This document shows, piece after piece, positions 43,049 to 50,916 of a DNA stretch of 64,000 bases. The DNA is from Actinomycetota bacterium (GTDB lineage Bacteria > Actinomycetota > Acidimicrobiia > Acidimicrobiales > JAJPHD01). The stretch spans positions 186,001 through 250,000 of the forward strand of contig JAJPHD010000010.1 of NCBI GenBank assembly GCA_021325455.1. Reading direction: 5' to 3'. Each line of letters begins with the position of its first letter. Position 1 is the stretch's first letter. The position numbers and the translations under genes were made by a program. The notes below the pieces were generated by a model, which had not been told where the DNA came from, did no database searches, and saw nothing but the letters and a program-made list of their open reading frames with translations.

Positions 43049-44086
43049 ATGAAAGGTTATGAGAGTGCCCTGGCCTCGGTGGCGTCCGCCCAGCACGGGG
43101 TGGTAACCAAGGCCCAGGCCTCGCGGGCCGGCATGACGCCGGACCAGATGAGGTGGCGGCTGCGATCGGGCCGGTGGCAGGTCCTCCATCCCGGTGTCTA
43201 CCTCCTGGAGGGAGCCCCGGCATCGAGGGAGGCGGACATCATGGCAGCCTGCCTGGCCGGCGGTCCCGGGACCTTCGCCTCGCACCGGGCCGCTGCCTGG
43301 CTGTGGGGCCTCCTGCTGCCCGTGCGGGCGCTCAGCGAGGTGACCGTGCCAGCCGGCCGTTCGGTGCGCCTGGCCGGGGTGGTCGTCCATCGGGGCAAAC
43401 CACTGCAAGCCGCCGTGGTGCTGAGGGGGATCCCGGTCTCCACTCCGCTCGCTGCCGTTGTGGAGCTGGCAGCGGTGGAGGAGGACGCGGAGGTCATCCA
43501 CCGGGCCCTTGACGTGGGGACCCGGCGGCGGATCTTCACTGGCCAGGCCGTCTTCGACGAGCTCCTGGCCAAGCCCCGCCACGGCGTCCCTGGCCTCAGC
43601 CGCCTGCGGGCGGTCATGTCGGAGCGCGGCTATCCCGGGATCACCGCCAGCGCCCTGGAGCGCCGCTTCCTTCGCCTCCTGCGAGAGGCCGGCCTGCCGG
43701 CGCCGATCCGGGAGGCCCAGGTGGGCCCCTACCGGGTGGACTCGACCTGGGAGGGATCGGCCCTCACCGTGGAGCTCGACGGCCACGACACCCACGGCAC
43801 CCCCGAGGCCCTGCAGGCCGACCTGGCCCGGCAGAACGCCCTCATTGCCGCTGGCCGGGACCTGCGCCGCTACACCGCTCGGGACCTGGCCGTGAGGCCG
43901 GCTCAGGTGATGGAGGAGGTGGCCCGGGGGCTGGGGCTCAGTTGGCCGGCGCAGCCTGGGCGGCCTGCGCGGCCGCCTGGGCGGCCCTTGCGGCCTGGGC
44001 TGCCCTTGCGGCCAGGACCTGGGCAGCCTCCGGTAGGGCGGACGGGCGGGGCCGGGCGGGGCCGGGGACCGTCGTCGACACGATAA
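43049..44086 (+). CDS. AbiEi-like/DUF559 domain protein
   Basis: A 345-residue protein. Residues about 1-65 are a winged helix of the AbiEi antitoxin type (HGVVTKAQASRAGMTPDQMR, LHPGVYLLEG). Residues about 195-285 resemble the DUF559/VSR endonuclease fold with a possible PD-(D/E)xK core (YRVDSTWEGSALTVELDGHD). The last 50 residues are Pro/Gly/Arg-rich repeats. This two-part layout is common and numerous in actinobacteria, usually without an AbiEii toxin partner, and none is seen here. It is oriented against the flanking genes. Confidence 0.75.
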   Translation: MKGYESALASVASAQHGVVTKAQASRAGMTPDQMRWRLRSGRWQVLHPGVYLLEGAPASREADIMAACLAGGPGTFASHRAAAWLWGLLLPVRALSEVTVPAGRSVRLAGVVVHRGKPLQAAVVLRGIPVSTPLAAVVELAAVEEDAEVIHRALDVGTRRRIFTGQAVFDELLAKPRHGVPGLSRLRAVMSERGYPGITASALERRFLRLLREAGLPAPIREAQVGPYRVDSTWEGSALTVELDGHDTHGTPEALQADLARQNALIAAGRDLRRYTARDLAVRPAQVMEEVARGLGLSWPAQPGRPARPPGRPLRPGLPLRPGPGQPPVGRTGGAGRGRGPSSTR

Positions 44087-44095
44087 ACACACCGT

Positions 44096-44139
44096 ACTTT
44101 TCGCGTTTCGGCGCGATAATCACCCCGAAAGCGAAAAGT
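44096..44139. terminator. Long AT-containing inverted repeat between converging genes
   Basis: ACTTTTCGCGTTTCGG (44096-44111) pairs with CCGAAAGCGAAAAGT (44125-44139) over a 13-base loop, a 15-bp stem with one bulged G. It lies 10 bases after the AbiEi-like gene stop, in the gap before the converging methyltransferase. The stem is strikingly AT-rich for this genome. A bidirectional terminator is the simplest reading; a repeated extragenic palindrome is the alternative. The remaining 116 bases to the methyltransferase stop are C-rich imperfect repeats with CCAAGGTCCAGGCCC twice. Confidence 0.6.
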
Positions 44140-44255
44140 GCCCAGCGTTTCCCAAGGTCCAGGCCCGAGGGCCACACCCCCAAGGTCCAGGCCCCCCGAC
44201 GGCCCGACACCCACGGCCCAGGTCCCCCGTGGGCCACACCCCCACGCCCCGTCCC

Positions 44256-45152
44256 TCAACGAACCCTCTCAGCCACCATCATCAACAGCCGCGGGATGGT
44301 GGCAGCCTGGCCGTACTCGAAGGCCCGGGCAAGGAACCCCGCTGGCGGGGCCGGCTCCTCCATCCTCACCAGGACCAGGCCGCTGGCGGCCATGGCGTTG
44401 ACGTAGGCCGAGAGCGGCCTGTGCACGAAGGGGATGAACACCCCCTTCTCCACCTCCTCGACCGTCTCGTCCTCGACCAGGTAGGGGCCGACCCTCCAGT
44501 ACTGCTCCCCCAGGATCCGGTCATCTATCCATCCGCTGCCCGGCGTCTGCAGCAGGGGGTGGTTGAGCAGGAAGAGGAACCGGCCCCCGGGGCGGAGGAC
44601 CCGGGCCACCTCGGCTATGGCCCGGGGGGCATCGGTGATGTGCTCGAAGACCAGGCAGGCCACCACGGCGTTGAAGCTGCCGTCACGGGCGGGCAAGCGG
44701 GCCGCCTCCGCTTGGGCATAGGCGAGCCAGCCGGGAGGGCCGCCCCGCCGGACGGCCTCCGAGACCTGGGCCCGGGCCGGGTCGATGCCCACCACCCCCC
44801 GACCGGGGCCAGCCGCCAGCCGGGCCACCTGGCCCTCGCCCGTGCCCACATCCAGGACCCTGCCCCGGTCCGGCAGCCAGGCCGCCACGAGGGGAAGGAT
44901 CTGCTCCTCGTACTCGGGGTCGACTCCCTGGGTGAAGTGAGCCTGCCACCAGCCGGCGTGCTCCTCCCAGAGGTCCCCACGACGGCCCCTGCTGCCCACC
45001 CCACCAGGGCCCCTGCTGCCCACTCCACCAGGACCCCCGCTGTCCGCCCCGCCACCTCCCGCTACCCCCGCCTCGTCACTCGGCCGGGCCGGGCCGGCAG
45101 GCGGCACTCCCTCGCCACGCTGCCCGGTCCCCAGGCCGCCCACCCCGCTCAT
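44256..45152 (-). CDS. SAM-dependent methyltransferase (Methyltransferase_11 type)
   Basis: A 298-residue protein. After a Gly/Ser/Arg-rich N-terminus of about 55 residues, the catalytic domain has VLDVGTGEGQVARLAA, GIDPARAQV, FNAVVACLVFEHITDA and VLRPGGRFLFLLNHP. The N-terminus contains a GGVGSRGP-type repeat encoded by 24-bp DNA repeats (about 44986-45050), so its length may vary. It overlaps uvrC by 4 bases. Substrate unknown. Confidence 0.82.
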   Translation of the reverse strand: MSGVGGLGTGQRGEGVPPAGPARPSDEAGVAGGGGADSGGPGGVGSRGPGGVGSRGRRGDLWEEHAGWWQAHFTQGVDPEYEEQILPLVAAWLPDRGRVLDVGTGEGQVARLAAGPGRGVVGIDPARAQVSEAVRRGGPPGWLAYAQAEAARLPARDGSFNAVVACLVFEHITDAPRAIAEVARVLRPGGRFLFLLNHPLLQTPGSGWIDDRILGEQYWRVGPYLVEDETVEEVEKGVFIPFVHRPLSAYVNAMAASGLVLVRMEEPAPPAGFLARAFEYGQAATIPRLLMMVAERVR

Positions 45153-47038
45153 CCGGCCCTCTGCCCCGGAGGCTGGTGCAGGGCCTCGTACACAGCCTGA
45201 CCCACTGCGTCCGGAAGCCAGGGGAGCGCCAACAGCTCCCCCAGGGGAGCGGCCCGCACCGCCCTCACCCCCCCCAGCTCCTTCACCAAGCGGGCCCGGC
45301 GGGCGGGTCCGAGGCCCGGTATGCCATCGAGGGCGCTGCGCGTCATGCGCTTGCCACGGAGCTGGCGGTGGTAGCTCACGGCGAAGCGGTGAGCCTCATC
45401 CCTCACCCGCTGGAGGAGGTACAGAGCCTCGGACTGACGGGGTATGCGCACCGGCTCCGTGCGCCCCGGCAGGTAGACCTCCTCGAACTGCTTGGCCAGG
45501 GCCGCCACCGGGATCTCCTCCTCCAGGCCCAGCTCCTCCAGCACCCTCATCCCCACCCCCAGCTGGCCCTTCCCGCCGTCCAGCAGGAGCAGCTGGGGAG
45601 AATAGGCGAAGCGCCGGTGCCTGCGCCTGGCCACCTGCTCGTCGAAGGGCTCGTTGCGCTCGGCCACCAGGGCGGTGAGCCGGCGGGTCAGCACCTCCTC
45701 CATGGCCGCGTAGTCGTCGTTGCCGGCGACCGAGCGAACGCGGAACCGGCGGTAGTCCGAGGGCTTGGGCAGCCCGTCCTCCATGACCACCATGGAGCCG
45801 ACGTAGTCGGAGCCCTGGATGTGGCTCATGTCGTAGCACTCGATGCGCAGGGGGGCGTCGGGCAGGTCCAGGGCCTCCTGCAGGGCACGAAGGGCGCGGG
45901 CACGAGCGTTGTGGTCGGCCGACCGGCGCAGGCGATGCCGGGCGAACTCCTCGGCGGCGTTGGCGGACACGGTCTGTTGGAGCGAGCGCTTGCCGCCCCG
46001 CTGGGGCACGCGCACCGTGACCCGGGACCCCCGGCTGGACGACAACCACTCCTCCCACAGGCCCGGGTCCTCCGGGGAGGCGGGGACCAGGACCTCCTTG
46101 GGGATGTCCAGGACGGGTTCGGCATAGAGCTGCTCCAGCACATGGGCCACCAGCTGGCTACGGTCCAGGTCCTCGACCTTGTCCAGCACGAAGCCCTTGC
46201 GTCCCACCACCCTGCCGCGCCTCACGAAGAAGACCTGGACGGCGGCTTCCAGCTCGTCCTCGGCCAATCCGATCACGTCCAGGTCCTCTGGGCGCTCGGT
46301 GACCATCTGCTGGCGCTCTATGGCCTTGCGCACGGACGCCAGGCGGTCCCGCAGACGGGCGGCCCGCTCGAACTCCAGGTTCCCGGCGGCGGCCGCCATC
46401 GAGTCCTCCAGGCGGCGCACGATGGTGTTCGTGTCGCCGGCCAGGAAGTCCACGAGCTCGCCGACCAGCTGGTCATAGGTCTGACGGTCCACGGAGCCCA
46501 CGCACGGGCCGACGCACTTCTCTATGTGGAAGAGGAGGCACGGCCGCCCCATCCGCTGGTGGCGACGGAACTTGGCGTCCGAACAGGTCCGGATGGGGAA
46601 GGACCGCAGCAGCAGGTCCAGGGTCTCCCTGATGGCATAGGCGTGGGCATAGGGCCCGAAGTACCGCACCCCCTTGCGCCGCTGCCCCCGCATCACCATG
46701 GCCCTCGGCCACTCCTCGTCCAGGGTCACGGCCAGGAACGGGTAGCTCTTGTCGTCTCGCAGCCGGATGTTGAACCGGGGCCGGTGGGCCTTGATGAGGC
46801 TGTACTCGAGCATGACGGCCTCGACCTCGTTGCGGACCTGGATCCACTCCACGGACTCCGCGGTGGCCACCATCTGGGCGGTTCGGGCGGGCAGGTTGGC
46901 CGGGCTCTGGAAGTAGCTGGCCAGGCGCTGGCGCAAGGACTGGGCCTTGCCCACGTAGATGACCCGGCCCTCGGCATCCTTGAACTGGTAGGAGCCGGGC
47001 GCATCAGGGATCGTCCCGGCCGGAGGTCGCTGCAGCAC
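45149..47038 (-). CDS. uvrC: Excinuclease ABC subunit C
   Basis: Dual-incision endonuclease of nucleotide excision repair, 629 residues. The GIY-YIG domain at the N-terminus reads PGSYQFKDAEGRVIYVGKA; cysteines CEHI-like in HIEKCVGPCVG, a UVR motif near 205-240 and the second nuclease domain (RIECYDMSHIQGSDYVGSMV) follow; the C-terminus has helix-hairpin-helix motifs (IPGLGPARRARLVKELGG). The start is GTG; the true start may be a few residues later. uvrA and uvrB are also in this window. Confidence 0.95.
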   Translation of the reverse strand: MLQRPPAGTIPDAPGSYQFKDAEGRVIYVGKAQSLRQRLASYFQSPANLPARTAQMVATAESVEWIQVRNEVEAVMLEYSLIKAHRPRFNIRLRDDKSYPFLAVTLDEEWPRAMVMRGQRRKGVRYFGPYAHAYAIRETLDLLLRSFPIRTCSDAKFRRHQRMGRPCLLFHIEKCVGPCVGSVDRQTYDQLVGELVDFLAGDTNTIVRRLEDSMAAAAGNLEFERAARLRDRLASVRKAIERQQMVTERPEDLDVIGLAEDELEAAVQVFFVRRGRVVGRKGFVLDKVEDLDRSQLVAHVLEQLYAEPVLDIPKEVLVPASPEDPGLWEEWLSSSRGSRVTVRVPQRGGKRSLQQTVSANAAEEFARHRLRRSADHNARARALRALQEALDLPDAPLRIECYDMSHIQGSDYVGSMVVMEDGLPKPSDYRRFRVRSVAGNDDYAAMEEVLTRRLTALVAERNEPFDEQVARRRHRRFAYSPQLLLLDGGKGQLGVGMRVLEELGLEEEIPVAALAKQFEEVYLPGRTEPVRIPRQSEALYLLQRVRDEAHRFAVSYHRQLRGKRMTRSALDGIPGLGPARRARLVKELGGVRAVRAAPLGELLALPWLPDAVGQAVYEALHQPPGQRAG

Positions 47039-47086
47039 CCCTCCAGTCTGCCGGCTCCTGTCGCCGAGCCAAACCTCTTGCTGGCC

Positions 47087-47126
47087 ATGAGATTACCTCT
47101 CATCTTCAGGACGGCCTTGTTATACT
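47087..47126 (+). promoter_or_regulatory. Promoter and palindromic operator of the small MerR gene
   Basis: ATGAGATTACCTCTCAT (47087-47103) is a perfect 6-bp inverted repeat with a 5-base spacer, lying where the -35 element should be. TATACT at 47121-47126 is a good -10 box, 7 bases before the ATG, so the mRNA may start at or next to the start codon. The arrangement fits MerR-type autoregulation. Confidence 0.55.
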
Positions 47127-47133
47127 GAGGGAC

Positions 47134-47427
47134 ATGAACCAGGGCTGGAGGGAGGTCTTGGAGGATCCCAGCACCCCCCTCTACACCGTGGGGGTCGTGG
47201 CCGAGCTGCTGAACGTCGACGTGCAGGTGGTGCGGCGTTACGACCAGGAGGGGGTGGTGAGCCCGGACCGCACGGAAGGAGGGCAACGGCGCTACTCCCG
47301 GGAGGACATCGAGCGCCTGGCCCGCGCCATCTCCCTGGCGGACGAGGGCATCCCGGGGACGGGCATCCGGCGGATCATGGAGCTGGAGGACCGCCTGAGC
47401 CACATGGAGAGCTCGGCTGGCCCGTGA
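47134..47427 (+). CDS. Small MerR/HspR-like regulator
   Basis: A 97-residue DNA-binding protein, little more than one MerR winged helix (LYTVGVVAELLNVDVQVVRR, then GGQRRYSREDIERL) and a short helix for dimerisation. The VRRYDQEGVVSPDRTEGG segment resembles HspR, the heat-shock repressor of actinobacteria, but no dnaK operon is nearby. It precedes a glycosyltransferase gene by 84 bases and is divergent from uvrC. Confidence 0.82.
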   Translation: MNQGWREVLEDPSTPLYTVGVVAELLNVDVQVVRRYDQEGVVSPDRTEGGQRRYSREDIERLARAISLADEGIPGTGIRRIMELEDRLSHMESSAGP

Positions 47428-47442
47428 AGGGCACCGCATCCG

Positions 47443-47511
47443 GGAACACTTTCAAGGAACACTATGTTATACCTAATAGCTAAGTTCTTTGCCGCAAGGA
47501 GGTAGTCGTAG
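47443..47511 (+). promoter_or_regulatory. Promoter of the GT4 gene with repeated GGAACACT
   Basis: GGAACACT occurs twice in the same direction (47443-47450 and 47456-47463), 13 bases apart. A TTATACC -10-like box follows at 47467-47473 and a perfect AAGGAGGT ribosome site at 47496-47503, eight bases before the GTG. The AT-rich stretch contrasts with its surroundings. The repeats could be an activator or repressor site. Confidence 0.45.
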
Positions 47512-48609
47512 GTGAAGGTCGCCATCCTCGCTCCGCCGTGGTTGCCCGTCCCCCCGCCGGCCTACGGGGGCACGGAGGCCATGCTGGACGGGCTGGCCAG
47601 AGGGCTGGCGGAGGCGGGCCACGACGTGCTGCTCTACACCACGGGGGACAGCACCTGCCCTGTGCCCCGGTCATTCGTGTTCGAGCGGTCGGTTGGCGTG
47701 GGCACGGCCGGACCAGCGGCTGAGCTACGCCATGTCATCAGGGCCTATGAGGAGGTGGCCGCCGACTTCGACATCGTCCACGATCACACGCTGGTGGGCC
47801 CCATCTACGCCGAGCGCTTCCCCTGGCTCCCGGTGGTCACGACCAACCACGGTCCCTTCCAGGGCGACCTCGCCGACCTCTACCGGGCCATCGGCCACCG
47901 GGTGCCGGTCATAGCCATATCGCGCAGCCAGGCTGGATCGGCCAAGGACGTGCCCATAGCGGCCACCATCCACCACGGCGTGGACCCGGGCCGCTTCCCT
48001 CTAGGTGCGGGCAGGGGCGGTTACGCCCTGTTCCTCGGGCGTATGGCCCCGGAGAAGGGCGTAGCCACGGCGGCCAGGGTGGCGCGCAAGGCCGGGGTCC
48101 CCCTCCTGATCGCGGCCAAGATGCAGGAGCCGGCCGAGCTGGCCTACTTCGAGTCGGAGGTGCGGCCACTGCTCGGAGGCGGCGTCGAGTACGTGGGTGA
48201 GCTGGGCTGGGACGACAAGGTGCGCCTTCTGGCCGACGCCACCTGCCTGCTCAACCCCATCGCCTGGCCGGAGCCGTTCGGGATGGTGATGATCGAGGCC
48301 CTGGCCTGCGGCACTCCCGTGGTGGCCACTTCCTCAGGGGCCGCCCCTGAGATCGTGAGGGACGGGGTCACCGGGTTCATCCGTGACAGCGAGACGGCCT
48401 TGGCCGCCGTCCTGGACCAGGTGGGCCACCTCCCCCGCCAGGCCTGCCGGGACGACGTGGAGCGGCGCTTCTCGCTCCGGCGCATGGTGGCCGAGCACGT
48501 CCGGCTCTACGAGCAGGTGCTCGAGGCCCGGACCGAGGCTGCCGCGTCCCGGGGCAACCTGTGGGGAGTGCCCCTTCCCGGGGGCCGCCTCCCGGCCGGA
48601 TCCTCCTGA
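47512..48609 (+). CDS. GT4-family glycosyltransferase
   Basis: A 365-residue GT-B glycosyltransferase. The N-terminal domain begins with a Rossmann fold (VAILAPPWLPVPPPAYGGTE, the glycine-rich acceptor loop), and the C-terminal domain has LFLGRMAPEKGV and the nucleotide-sugar motif EPFGMVMIEALACGTPVVAT. Start GTG. It is followed 77 bases later by a debranching-enzyme-like gene, suggesting a joint role in a glucan or small glucoside. Confidence 0.9.
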   Translation: MKVAILAPPWLPVPPPAYGGTEAMLDGLARGLAEAGHDVLLYTTGDSTCPVPRSFVFERSVGVGTAGPAAELRHVIRAYEEVAADFDIVHDHTLVGPIYAERFPWLPVVTTNHGPFQGDLADLYRAIGHRVPVIAISRSQAGSAKDVPIAATIHHGVDPGRFPLGAGRGGYALFLGRMAPEKGVATAARVARKAGVPLLIAAKMQEPAELAYFESEVRPLLGGGVEYVGELGWDDKVRLLADATCLLNPIAWPEPFGMVMIEALACGTPVVATSSGAAPEIVRDGVTGFIRDSETALAAVLDQVGHLPRQACRDDVERRFSLRRMVAEHVRLYEQVLEARTEAAASRGNLWGVPLPGGRLPAGSS

Positions 48610-48686
48610 GCCGGGCCGGAGGCCTCCTCCCTTCCTGCCCGGCCTCCCGTCCCTGACCGGCGCGCCCTCTCAACGGTTGAGCCGGG

Positions 48687-50876
48687 ATGGCCGGGCCCGG
48701 CGCCCCGTCCCACATAGGCTGGCCCCCCATGGCAGAGGGTTGGGGCTACGCCGGCTCCCCTTCGCTGTCCGGGCTCACCGCCGGGACCATGACCCTGGTG
48801 GAGGGGACGTCCTTCTGCATCTCCTCCCCCACCGGCGACATCCACCGCGGCACCGCCCAGGGGCTCTTCTACCGGGACACCAGGTTCCTGTCCCGCTGGG
48901 AGCTGACCGTCAACGGCGGCATCCCCCAGCCCCTCTCCGTGGTCCCCCACGAGCCCTTCGCGGCCAGCTTCGTCTCCAGGGTCCGGCCCCACCACGGCCA
49001 GGCGGACAGCACCCTCCTGGTGGTGCGCCGGCGCTTCGTGGGCAGCGGGATGCGGGAGGACCTCGTGGTGAGGAACCTGGCCCGCGAGCCGGCCGCCTGC
49101 TCTGTCCTGATGTCGCTCGAGGCGGACTTCGCCCACCTCTTCGAGGTGAAGGAGGACCGGGTCTCCCCCAAGGGCGAGCCCGAGGTGGACGTGGCCGGCC
49201 GCACCCTCACCTACCGGCTGGCGTGGCTGGACTCGAGCCGGGCCCTGCAGCTCAGCGTGGCCGATGAGGTGCTGCTGCTCCCGGGCATGGCCCGCCTGCA
49301 GGTGGTGGTGCCCGCCCGCGGTGAGTGGAGCACGTGCTTCCAGGTTTCCCTGTCAATGGACGGGGAGCCGGTGCCGCCCCGCTACCGCTGCTCGGACCCC
49401 GTCGAACGGTCCAAGCCGGCCGCCCGCCTGCGGGCCTGGCGGCGCAAGACGCCCTCGGTCATCACGGGCCACGAGGGATTCAATGCCCTGGTGGCCCGGA
49501 GCGAGGAAGATCTCGGGGCCCTGCGTATCTTCGAGTCGGACCACACCAACCACGGGCCGGCGGGGGCCGTCATCGCCGCCGGGGCGCCCTGGTACATGAC
49601 CCTGTTCGGCCGGGACTCCCTCATCACATCCTGGATGACCCTCCCCGTGGACCCCTCGGTGGCCATTGGCACCCTCCTCACCCTGGCCCGCTTTCAGGGA
49701 CAGCGTGTCGACCAGCTCTCGGAGGAGGAACCGGGCCGCATCCTCCACGAGATGCGCTGGGGCGTGACCCGCCCCGAGGAGACCAGGGCCGGGGACCTCT
49801 ACTACGGCACAGCCGATGCCACCCCGCTCTTCGTCATGCTCCTCGGGGAGCTGCGCCGGTGGGGCCTGGCGGACAGCCTGGTCGACCGGCTTCTCCCCCA
49901 TGCCGACCGAGCCCTCGAGTGGATAGAGCGGTACGGGGACAGGGACGGGGACGGCTTCGTCGAGTACCAGCGGGCCACCGACCGGGGGCTGGTCAACCAG
50001 GGCTGGAAGGACTCCTGGGACGCCATCAACTTCGCCAGCGGCCGGTTGGCCGAGCCGCCCATAGCCCTGTGCGAGGTGCAGGGCTACGTCTATGCGGCCT
50101 ACATGGCCCGGGCCCACTTCGCGCGCGAGGCCAAGGACGAGGAGGCGGACCGTCACTACCGGGACAAGGCGGCCCGGCTCAAGTCCGCCTTCAACAAGCA
50201 CTTCTGGCTGGAGGACAAGGGCTACCCGGCCGTGGGGCTGGACGGGGACAAGCGCCCCATCGACTCCCTCACATCCAATATCGGCCACTGTCTGTGGACG
50301 GGCATCCTCGACCCGCCGCGGGCCCGCAAGGTGGCGGCCAGACTCATGTCCCCGGAGATGTTCACGGGTTGGGGCATACGTACCCTGGCCAGCTCCATGG
50401 GCTCCTACAACCCTGTCAGCTACCACAACGGCTCGGTCTGGCCGCACGATTCGGCCATCGTGGCTGCCGGGCTGATGCGCTACGGGTTCGTGGCCGAGGC
50501 CCAGCGCATCGCTTTGGGGCTCATCGAGGCCTCGGAGGCCTTCGAGGGGCGCCTGCCGGAGCTCTTCTGCGGGTTCGGCCGCTCGGAGTTCTCGCTGCCC
50601 GTGCGCTACCCGACCTCGGGCTCCCCCCAGGCCTGGGCCGCGGCCGCCCCCTTCTCCCTGCTGCGCACCCTCCTCCGCCTTGACCCCTGGATCCCCCGCC
50701 TCCAGGTGCACCTGGCCCCCGCCCTTCCCTCCGAGCTGGGTGATGTGAAGGTGGTGAACGTCCCCCTCGCCGGGACCAGGATCACCATCGAGGTGACCGA
50801 CGGCAAGACCACGGTCGGCGGCCTCCCCCCCGACATCCAGCTGCTGGCCGAGCCCCGCCCGCCTCTTCCCGGCTAG
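48687..50876 (+). CDS. Glycogen debranching-type glycosidase (amylo-alpha-1,6-glucosidase family)
   Basis: A 729-residue cytoplasmic protein. The N-terminal beta-rich domain (about 30-230; FCISSPTGDIHRGTAQGLFY, DTRFLSRWEL) is the debranching-enzyme N domain. The C-terminal alpha/alpha barrel includes PWYMTLFGRDSLITS, LVNQGWKDSWDAI and SVWPHDSAIVAAGL, typical of this GH15-like family. Activity on alpha-1,6 branches is inferred from the family. A start at 48729 (14 residues shorter) is equally possible as neither ATG has a clear ribosome site. Confidence 0.87.
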   Translation: MAGPGAPSHIGWPPMAEGWGYAGSPSLSGLTAGTMTLVEGTSFCISSPTGDIHRGTAQGLFYRDTRFLSRWELTVNGGIPQPLSVVPHEPFAASFVSRVRPHHGQADSTLLVVRRRFVGSGMREDLVVRNLAREPAACSVLMSLEADFAHLFEVKEDRVSPKGEPEVDVAGRTLTYRLAWLDSSRALQLSVADEVLLLPGMARLQVVVPARGEWSTCFQVSLSMDGEPVPPRYRCSDPVERSKPAARLRAWRRKTPSVITGHEGFNALVARSEEDLGALRIFESDHTNHGPAGAVIAAGAPWYMTLFGRDSLITSWMTLPVDPSVAIGTLLTLARFQGQRVDQLSEEEPGRILHEMRWGVTRPEETRAGDLYYGTADATPLFVMLLGELRRWGLADSLVDRLLPHADRALEWIERYGDRDGDGFVEYQRATDRGLVNQGWKDSWDAINFASGRLAEPPIALCEVQGYVYAAYMARAHFAREAKDEEADRHYRDKAARLKSAFNKHFWLEDKGYPAVGLDGDKRPIDSLTSNIGHCLWTGILDPPRARKVAARLMSPEMFTGWGIRTLASSMGSYNPVSYHNGSVWPHDSAIVAAGLMRYGFVAEAQRIALGLIEASEAFEGRLPELFCGFGRSEFSLPVRYPTSGSPQAWAAAAPFSLLRTLLRLDPWIPRLQVHLAPALPSELGDVKVVNVPLAGTRITIEVTDGKTTVGGLPPDIQLLAEPRPPLPG

Positions 50877-50916
50877 GGCCGGGCCACCTCATTAGCTACG
50901 GGATGGGTGCCAGGGG

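Noticed and set aside
44160-44240. C-rich imperfect repeats considered as a CRISPR-like array
   Set aside because: Copies are adjacent or irregularly spaced, without unique spacers of constant length and without cas genes.
43903-44259. Small minus-strand ORFs over the C-rich region
   Set aside because: They run through the inverted repeat and repeated CCAAGGTCCAGGCCC units; composition reflects DNA repeats, not protein.
45176-47128. 650-aa plus-strand frame
   Set aside because: Antisense to uvrC; no recognisable motif.
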